From an uncultured Bacteroidales bacterium (GTDB lineage: Bacteria > Bacteroidota > Bacteroidia > Bacteroidales > Muribaculaceae): a stretch of 36,969 nucleotides of DNA. The notes under the pieces were generated by a model. That model saw only the letters and a program-made list of their open reading frames with translations, ran no database searches and was not told the DNA's origin. Location: assembly GCA_902792435.1 (NCBI GenBank), contig CADAZN010000026.1, forward strand, positions 1 through 36,969, given 5' to 3'. A program made the position numbers and the translations under genes. How positions within the stretch are numbered: the first letter of the stretch is position 1; every line of letters begins with the position of its first letter. Shown piece after piece: positions 32,096-36,969 of this stretch.

Positions 32096-32481
32096 TCAAT
32101 GGTTATTAACGAAATTCTTCTTATTCAAAGCTGAACTAATTATTCCACAGAATTCCCATCCCAAATTCTCCTCAAAGGACTCTTTCGCCAGCATGACGGA
32201 AGAGTATTACTTGGTGCTGAACCACTTGCGGCATTGCCGCACTTTCGTTCTGCCGATGTCGCCTGGGTTTCCTCGTGGTGTCTCACGTCCTGTTCCATAG
32301 TCCTGCCAAAGACCGTATTCGAGGAAGGTCTGCGACAGACCGACCTCAAAGAATCTGCCGTCGGCACGTACAGGCAGAGCTTTGGGCGAAGCAAGCAATG
32401 CTCCAGTGTCAATGACATCGAGCATTGTTATCTTCTCCTGCCAAATAGTTTGATGTCGATAGTCTTAGAGTATTTGTCCAT
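32096..32481 (-). pseudogene. Decayed phage structural-type gene
   Basis: Pieces of one protein are in order on the minus strand. An ATG at 32481 encodes MDKYSKTIDIKLFG, then soon stops. In another frame come VIDTGALLASPKALPVRADG, RFFEVGLSQTFLEYGLWQDY and GTGRETPRGNPGDIGRTKVR with QCRKWFSTK, then a TAA (32207-32209). The same frame continues with YSSVMLAKESFEENLGWEFC and GIISSALN to a stop at 32096. The shift between the first two parts suggests an internal deletion. The YGTG...RKWF pattern recalls small Bacteroidota prophage proteins (HK97 gp10-like or tail-completion class), by recollection only. Clearly non-functional. The remainder of the 32029-32543 gap is the terminator. Confidence 0.65.
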
Positions 32482-32484
32482 AAT

Positions 32485-32525
32485 AAAAGCGGTTATCGTA
32501 CTGCAGTTGTACGGTAACCGCTTTT
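32485..32525 (-). terminator. Terminator after the 181-residue secreted protein gene
   Basis: 17-base arms, AAAAGCGGTTATCGTAC (32485-32501) and GTACGGTAACCGCTTTT (32509-32525), pair with one G-U. Runs of A and T at the ends make it potentially bidirectional. Confidence 0.85.
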
Positions 32526-32543
32526 ATTCTTAAAAGACACCGA

Positions 32544-33089
32544 TTATTGTAACTTTGACTTGATTAGTTCTTTCGATTGTTTGAAAAAGTTGATGATATT
32601 ATCAATGTCTTCTGCTTTATAGGTGTTTCTTGAGTCTTTGTCCCAAGTATGAGCATTAATATATGGAGTCCATTTTTTCCCATAATTAGTAACTCCCAGA
32701 CCAACTCTATCACGCGATTTATATGCAACTTGAGAATAGTTGGCTTCATTTTCTATTGGAGTTGTTAAAACATTGTCTCGTATATAAATTAAAGATTGAA
32801 TGCAATCATCAATCTCATCAGAATCAAGATAACCAAAATAATTGTAACGAGAATCAGATGTCGTAATACGCAAACTTCCAACTTTATCTCCTTTCAAAAT
32901 GTCAGTAAAAATGATAACATCAAACTGTATTGAACCGACTTTACCAACTTCAAATCTGCTCTCTTGAATTAAAGAGCCACTTTTGTCTTTGAATGCAACA
33001 GTCAAACTCTCTGATTTTTTATCCTCATCGTCTGCAAACGATGGTAAACAAACCATGATCAATAGAAATAGTAGGAATAACTTTTTCAT
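32544..33089 (-). CDS. Secreted protein of unknown function
   Basis: 181 residues with signal peptide MKKLFLLFLLIMVCLPSFA. The mature part (DDEDKKSESLTVAFKDKSGS; SLRITTSDSRYNYFGYLDSD; EIDDCIQSLIYIRDNVLTTP) has a mixed alpha/beta pattern and ends in a helix with KSKELIKSKLQ-like character. No family recognised. It starts 20 bases after the preceding gene (stop at 33110), so the two form an operon, and it is followed by a terminator. AT-rich. Confidence 0.72.
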   Translation of the reverse strand: MKKLFLLFLLIMVCLPSFADDEDKKSESLTVAFKDKSGSLIQESRFEVGKVGSIQFDVIIFTDILKGDKVGSLRITTSDSRYNYFGYLDSDEIDDCIQSLIYIRDNVLTTPIENEANYSQVAYKSRDRVGLGVTNYGKKWTPYINAHTWDKDSRNTYKAEDIDNIINFFKQSKELIKSKLQ

Positions 33090-33109
33090 AATTGTTTGGA
33101 TTTATATTA

Positions 33110-34318
33110 TTAATTAAATTTAATCTGTTTACCTGTAAGTACTTGTTGTTGCCCATTCATATATGTAATTATTACTTTTGTGATTTCCATTTCTGTAGCA
33201 TCTCCAGCTACATAGTAACTGGAATAATCCCAGTTCCAATTAGCTGATTCATATTCTTGCAAAGGTCCAGTGCCTTTAAAATGTCCTGTTTTTCTAACAT
33301 CACCTACTCCATTTGACACTTTCCAATAAACATCAATGTATTTGATTGTTCTCTTATTCAGATTCATATAATCAAAGTGAAATGATATAGATGAATAATC
33401 ATCATCCCATCCCCAATCAACAAAAAAACCATATGGAGCTTGTTTCTTAACTTCATTAGTGTATTCTATAAAGCTATGAGAATTATATAAATCTACAATA
33501 TCATGTTTATATAAAGTATCATTTGTTAAACTATCACTATATATATTTATATGCTCTTGAAATTTTGTGCTTGATTTTAATTTATTTGGAATACTATATC
33601 TATGAATATGGTAATATTGATTATCTAAATATCCTGTTTTTACACTTAATGAATATATTGTGTCATTATGAATAGCACAGGCAAAAATGGAGTCTTGGCT
33701 ATAACTATGAGTAACTTCTTCACATAGATCACATTTTAAATCAATAGAATTTGTATACTTATATGTATTATTGTCAGGTGTTATAGGTATCCAATGCCAA
33801 TTATGAGCAGATTTATAGTCATTTATTTTAGATTGATTTCTAGCATTCTCAATAGAGTCAAGGCGTGCTTTTTCTAAGGCAGCGTAACGTGCTTGTTCTC
33901 TATCGTATTCTATTGAATCAGCGACAAATAGCTCTCGTTCAATATTTAATTGGGCGAATTTTGTTTCAAGCGAATTATTGACAGACATAACTAGGGCCTC
34001 AATCTCCGTTTCTTTTAGCTTTGGAATAGATTTGTTCTTTTTTGCACTTTTTGCCTCACTTTCGATTAGTGTGATAACATAATTTCCATATGAAGTTGCT
34101 ACATATAATTTGTTTTTTTTCTTGTCAAAAGCATATATGCTGATGATGTTCGTTACATTATCAACATTGAAATTACTGCGTTTTTGATAGAATCCGCTTT
34201 TGTCTTTAGTGTATTCTATTATTGCAGTTCTTGATGCAGAATTATACTGATTAAAAAACTGCGCGAAACCATTAATCGAGATGAGCAAAAATAAAAGAAG
34301 TGAAAATAATGTCCTCAT
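33110..34318 (-). CDS. Large secreted protein of unknown function with a CxxC motif
   Basis: 402 residues from the ATG at 34318 (MRTLFSLLLFLLISINGFAQ, a clear signal peptide); the open frame continues to 34573 but the promoter is inside that part. After a short beta-rich N-terminal domain comes a coiled-coil-like charged stretch (FVADSIEYDREQARYAALEK), then CDLC, and a C-terminal domain with DVYWKVSNGVGDVRKTGHFK and NWNWDYSSYYVAGDATEMEI, reminiscent of Ig-like or beta-sandwich folds. No family recognised. First gene of an AT-rich operon with the 181-residue secreted protein. Confidence 0.72.
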   Translation of the reverse strand: MRTLFSLLLFLLISINGFAQFFNQYNSASRTAIIEYTKDKSGFYQKRSNFNVDNVTNIISIYAFDKKKNKLYVATSYGNYVITLIESEAKSAKKNKSIPKLKETEIEALVMSVNNSLETKFAQLNIERELFVADSIEYDREQARYAALEKARLDSIENARNQSKINDYKSAHNWHWIPITPDNNTYKYTNSIDLKCDLCEEVTHSYSQDSIFACAIHNDTIYSLSVKTGYLDNQYYHIHRYSIPNKLKSSTKFQEHINIYSDSLTNDTLYKHDIVDLYNSHSFIEYTNEVKKQAPYGFFVDWGWDDDYSSISFHFDYMNLNKRTIKYIDVYWKVSNGVGDVRKTGHFKGTGPLQEYESANWNWDYSSYYVAGDATEMEITKVIITYMNGQQQVLTGKQIKFN

Positions 34319-34338
34319 AGTTTTAAATCTTTTATTTG

Positions 34339-34346
34339 CAAAGGTA
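34339..34346 (-). promoter_or_regulatory. -7 element of the 402-residue secreted protein gene
   Basis: TACCTTTG on the minus strand, 20 bases upstream of the ATG at 34318. It supports that start. Confidence 0.65.
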
Positions 34347-34529
34347 CAACTTTTTTCAAAACCAGTATCCATGTGCTTTCTTTTTATTCTCAAAAATCGG
34401 TGGTCCCATGAAAACCACAAAGTTGTTTTGTTTGTTTTTCTGTTGTTTTTGTTGTTTGAAAAAACCGAGTCAATTGTCCTTAATTGTCTGAAAAAACACC
34501 CTCTTGCAGCGTTCCAACAAAAACAAAAT

Positions 34530-34600
34530 TTTAGCGCGTAGCGCTCTAATTTCCACTCCTCTAGGAGTGGCAAAACTTTAAACTATGAACTGAGAACTCT
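34530..34600. repeat. Palindromic module and AACTATGAACT repeat before the AAA ATPase gene
   Basis: Within the 360-base spacer 34319-34678 there is a GCGC-rich short inverted motif (AGCGCGTAGCGCT, about 34533-34545). Then comes a perfect 8-bp hairpin CCACTCCT-CT-AGGAGTGG (34553-34570), and then TTTAAACTATGAACTGAGAA plus CTCT (34578-34600). The AACTATGAACT element recurs twice at the other end of the ATPase gene. Nothing else is seen in the spacer beyond A/T-rich sequence. Confidence 0.6.
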
Positions 34601-34678
34601 CCCCTATTTTTTTAATATTGTTTTCTCGCAAGCCCCTCCACTACCTTTGCCACAAAAAACGTTTAAAACCGAAATACT

Positions 34679-36064
34679 ATGGAAACAACAACCATTACCG
34701 AAGAATTTATCAGTCGAATGGACGACGAATTGAAATACAACTCCAAAGTCTACCGAAAGGATGGCGAACCTTTTGGCGCACAAGCACTCTCCTCTATGGC
34801 AGGAGGTTCTTTTCCATCCGTCGACTTGTGGCACGGACTCTGGTACCAGGGCGAGATGGCTTGCCTTTTCGGTGAGCCCAACGTAGGTAAAACAATCCTC
34901 GCTATGCAAATCGCCAACGAGCTGAACAAACGCGGTCTCAAGACTCTCTATTTCGACTTCGAGAACGCTGCACACCAATTCAAGTCAAGATACAAGACCG
35001 ACAAGTTCAACTACAACACTGGCGACGGAGAATTCATCGTCAAGCCACTAAACCCCAACTATTCCACTGCACCGCTCGATAGCCGCAGCATCCTCGACTA
35101 CATTAAGAAGGACTTCGTCACCGAGCGCGCACCCGTCATCATCATCGACGATATCACCCACCTCATCGGCTCAGGCGACCAAGCCGACGTGCGCTATGTC
35201 CTCAACACCCTCCGCAGCTGGACGCAACACTTTATGGTCTCAATTCTAGTCCTTGCACATTCCAAACGACGCAAACCATCCTCGCTCACAACCATCGACT
35301 CGCTGGCAGGCTCCTTCGAGTATTCTTACGCCTTCGATTCCGTATTTTCTCTCACACGGGCCAATAAATACAATGAGGAACACCACAACATCACACATTA
35401 CATTAAACACCACAAGAACCGCATGGGGCCTGTCTCCTTTAATGAGCTTAACGTCATCACAGCACAATTTGGACGCGACGAGAACAACGGCTTTCTGCAG
35501 TTCAACAACCTCTACACCGGCGGCAACGAGCGCCAGTTACTACGCGACAACGGCTACAAAAATTATGACGAGATTAACAAAGCCATAATACAATACCACA
35601 ATCTTCACTTCTCTACAAGGGAAATCGCCAATTTAGTAGGAAGCTCCCAAACTCATGTCTGCAGAACCATCCACCGCTACGTGAAACAGCAACAAATAAT
35701 TGAAAACTCCTATAAATCAGGCCAGAATGAGCAGGCTGGAGACAACTCTTCATTAAAGTTAGAGGGAGATATAGGAGAAGTATGCAACGACAAGGATGTG
35801 CTTGTTTATCCTTCGCAACCTTATGCCATGCCAAGAATAAAACTAGAGCCCGACCTTACCCCAATCTACGACGCATCACAATACACCATCGATCCTTACG
35901 GACAACGAATCACCATAGAAGAATACAACCTCTACTATAACGAAGAAAACCAAGACTACGATGATGAACCAACCGAACCAGCTGAACCAACTGAACCAAC
36001 CGAACCAGCCGAAACAACCGAAACAACCGAAACAACCGAGCCAACTATGAACTCTCAACTTTGA
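34679..36064 (+). CDS. RepA/RecA-type AAA ATPase with helix-turn-helix
   Basis: 461 residues. The RecA-like ATPase core (AAA_25/RepA class) has Walker A GEPNVGKT (65-72), a FDFENAAHQF loop, Walker B VIIIDD (153-158) and the sensor segment ILVLAHSKR. A helix-turn-helix follows near 312-334 (STREIANLVGSSQTHVCRTI). A poorly conserved region comes next, and the tail is an eight-unit 9-bp repeat encoding TEPAEPTEPTEPAETTETTE. RepA-like hexameric helicases of plasmids and mobile elements have this core; here it may be an orphan or an element relic. The last residues NSQL and the stop are encoded by an intergenic-type AACTCTCAACT repeat, and the same repeat type lies upstream. Confidence 0.82.
   Translation: METTTITEEFISRMDDELKYNSKVYRKDGEPFGAQALSSMAGGSFPSVDLWHGLWYQGEMACLFGEPNVGKTILAMQIANELNKRGLKTLYFDFENAAHQFKSRYKTDKFNYNTGDGEFIVKPLNPNYSTAPLDSRSILDYIKKDFVTERAPVIIIDDITHLIGSGDQADVRYVLNTLRSWTQHFMVSILVLAHSKRRKPSSLTTIDSLAGSFEYSYAFDSVFSLTRANKYNEEHHNITHYIKHHKNRMGPVSFNELNVITAQFGRDENNGFLQFNNLYTGGNERQLLRDNGYKNYDEINKAIIQYHNLHFSTREIANLVGSSQTHVCRTIHRYVKQQQIIENSYKSGQNEQAGDNSSLKLEGDIGEVCNDKDVLVYPSQPYAMPRIKLEPDLTPIYDASQYTIDPYGQRITIEEYNLYYNEENQDYDDEPTEPAEPTEPTEPAETTETTETTEPTMNSQL
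35969..36040. repeat. 9-bp coding minisatellite in the ATPase tail
   Basis: Eight in-frame units of the form CCAACYGAA or ACAACCGAA encode alternating Pro/Thr, Ala/Thr and Glu. The array runs directly into the AACTATGAACT repeat. Confidence 0.85.
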
Positions 36065-36074
36065 ACTATGAACT
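36043..36074. repeat. AACTATGAACT repeat overlapping the ATPase stop codon
   Basis: AACTATGAACTCTCAACTTT then GAACTATGAACT. It carries the last codons and the stop of the ATPase gene and matches the repeat at 34578-34600 upstream of it. Confidence 0.75.
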
Positions 36075-36122
36075 AAATAATTCTTCTCTCGCCTTTTTTA
36101 GAGAAAAACTGGTAAGTAATGG

Positions 36123-36152
36123 TTGGTAACTGAAAAGTATTCTCTACCTTTG
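36123..36152 (+). promoter_or_regulatory. Promoter of the DcrB/PsbP-like gene
   Basis: TTG (36123-36125), 19 bases, TACCTTTG (36145-36152): full consensus, 31 bases before the chosen start. Confidence 0.75.
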
Positions 36153-36183
36153 CAAAAATTGTAATAATTAAATATTGTAATTA

Positions 36184-36663
36184 TTGAAGAAGATTTTGAT
36201 GCTTGCTTTGATGATGCTGCTTGGTGTGGCAGCTCAGGCTCAGAATAAAAAAACCTACGAGAACAAGGCGTTCTCGATTAAATATCCCGCCGACTGGGAG
36301 ATAACTTGGGACAGCTACACATTCGTGAACATGGCCAGCGCCGACGAAAAAATACTCTTCGACGTGAGTTTCAATGATGAAGGACCCATGAAGTCACAAC
36401 TACAGGAAGCTGTAGAGAATTGGGTGCTGATGAAACAAGGCCAAGGACACAAAGTTGACCAAAAGTTGGTGAAGGAAGACTATGCCCTCGTGCGCTCAAT
36501 TGAGACCGACAAGGAGAGTGGCAAACAAATTGTGGTGGTGTGGTTCTTGATGATTTCCTCTGAACCACAGTGCTTCTCAGGATCAATACAAAGCGACCTC
36601 AGTCACGCCAACGAGGCCCTCGACATTCTTGTAGACATGTTGGCGACATTGAGCCCAAAATAA
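36184..36663 (+). CDS. Secreted DcrB/PsbP-like protein
   Basis: 159 residues. The best start is TTG at 36184 because it gives KKILMLALMMLLGVAAQAQ, a normal signal peptide with its basic n-region; the first ATG (36199) would lose the lysines. The mature sequence KTYENKAFSIKYPADWEITW and later VLMKQGQGHKV, SIETDKESGKQIVVVWFLM match the small alpha/beta Mog1/PsbP/DcrB-like fold found in many Bacteroidota secreted proteins. No enzymatic motif. Role unknown. Confidence 0.72.
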   Translation: MKKILMLALMMLLGVAAQAQNKKTYENKAFSIKYPADWEITWDSYTFVNMASADEKILFDVSFNDEGPMKSQLQEAVENWVLMKQGQGHKVDQKLVKEDYALVRSIETDKESGKQIVVVWFLMISSEPQCFSGSIQSDLSHANEALDILVDMLATLSPK

Positions 36664-36761
36664 AAACTACAGATTACTGATTCTTTCAAAAAACAACTCA
36701 AAGCATCTAGGCAATTCTGTTGTTTGTGTTTTGGGTGGTTATTTAGCCTTACCCATAAGGA

Positions 36762-36801
36762 CTGAGAAAACTAAATTTTTGCCTTAGATTTTTCAGTTTT
36801 T
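36762..36801 (+). terminator. Possible terminator before glyA
   Basis: CTGAGAAAACTAA (36762-36774) and TTAGATTTTTCAG (36784-36796) pair with two mismatches and are followed by TTTTT. It is 100 bases past the DcrB-like gene; the stem is A/U-rich. Confidence 0.45.
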
Positions 36802-36803
36802 GC

Positions 36804-36834
36804 TTGGTGACTTCAAGAAACATCACTAATTTTG
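36804..36834 (+). promoter_or_regulatory. Promoter of glyA
   Basis: TTG (36804-36806), 20 bases, TAATTTTG (36827-36834). The leader to the ATG at 36887 is about 45 bases. Confidence 0.75.
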
Positions 36835-36886
36835 CACAAAAATTTAGATTAATCTATATAAACAACATTAACATTATTCTTAAAAG

Positions 36887-36969
36887 ATGAAGAGAGACGA
36901 TTTATTGTTCAGCATCATCGAGCGTGAACACCTGCGTCAACAACGTGGCATTGAGCTCATTGCCAGTGA
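36887..36969 (+). CDS. glyA: Serine hydroxymethyltransferase, N-terminal fragment (runs off the window)
   Basis: Only the first 27 codons are present: MKRDDLLFSIIERE then HLRQQRGIELIAS. The segment IxxExxRQxxGIELIAS(EN) is the well-conserved start of GlyA, the PLP enzyme that interconverts serine and glycine with tetrahydrofolate. The reading frame continues past the right edge. Confidence 0.85.
   Translation, partial: MKRDDLLFSIIEREHLRQQRGIELIAS

Noticed and set aside
32140-32418. 92-codon minus-strand frame overlapping the phage remnant
   Set aside because: The neighbouring frame shows the recognisable protein pieces; this one is an out-of-frame reading of the same decayed gene.
34319-34573. 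85-codon upstream extension of the 402-residue secreted protein
   Set aside because: The signal peptide starts at 34318 and the -7 box (34339-34346) is inside the extension.
34604-34978. 124-codon minus-strand frame at the start of the ATPase gene
   Set aside because: Antisense to the Walker A region of a well-supported gene.
34679-36064. The AAA ATPase as proof of a plasmid replication origin
   Set aside because: RepA-like fold alone is not enough: no iterons, relaxase or other plasmid genes are seen, and the gene lies near glyA in a chromosomal setting.

Overview
This window looks like a chromosomal segment of a Bacteroidales bacterium, possibly Muribaculaceae or a Prevotella-like relative; the family level is my inference. 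The signs are: a fused str-S10 ribosomal operon with no tuf gene after fusA; many promoters of the Bacteroidota type (-7 element TAnnTTTG, sometimes with TTG about 19-20 bases upstream); a GlmU-like protein of the Bacteroidota-specific type; DUF4923 and DUF4105 proteins; and secreted proteins ending in short C-terminal sorting-domain-like tails. No rRNA genes or CRISPR arrays are present. One tRNA gene, tRNA-Pro(GGG), is visible.

Layout. 1-6161 (minus strand): start of the ribosomal operon, rpsL-rpsG-fusA-rpsJ-rplC-rplD-rplW-rplB, continuing past the left edge. 6200-12110: rfbC, a GlmU-like sugar nucleotidyltransferase/acetyltransferase, a four-helix-bundle gene bracketed by inverted purine-rich repeats, a patatin-like phospholipase with a C-terminal outer-membrane barrel, and a periplasmic SGNH hydrolase. 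12200-18600: envelope block with a tiny secreted protein that is mostly a sorting domain, a 559-residue surface protein, a DUF4105 membrane protein, and a large surface protein whose signal peptide is cut off from the rest by one in-frame TGA. 18797-24607: cardiolipin synthase, a GHL10-type glycosidase-like protein, and a convergent operon of ABC ATPase, FtsX-like permease and ParA-type ATPase. 24700-26530: gene decay and accessory material, with a broken possible flavodoxin gene behind an intact promoter, a GIY-YIG nuclease-like protein, a phage-like gene stub and tRNA-Pro. 26534-30870: DUF4923, rmuC, DUF695, a small membrane protein, and two flavin/PPOX-type proteins. 31130-34320: an AT-rich island of exported proteins of unknown function plus a decayed phage-type gene. 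34679 to end: a RepA/RecA-type ATPase with a helix-turn-helix, a DcrB/PsbP-like secreted protein, and the start of glyA.

The most distinctive feature is a set of intergenic, degenerate, short-period tandem repeats. Their unit families are GGTCGGAC (about 10-11 bp), CTCTCCACTCTCA (13 bp), AACTGA-CTCAT (14 bp), AAGTARGAAG (14 bp), AACTATGAACT and a CTAG-based type. Two of them bracket single genes (the four-helix-bundle gene and the AAA ATPase), and two run into the 3' ends of coding sequences (rmuC and the ATPase). They look like insertions into spacers and gene ends, and I cannot explain them by the annotated genes. All functional names rest on motifs and family resemblance read by eye; no database search was done.
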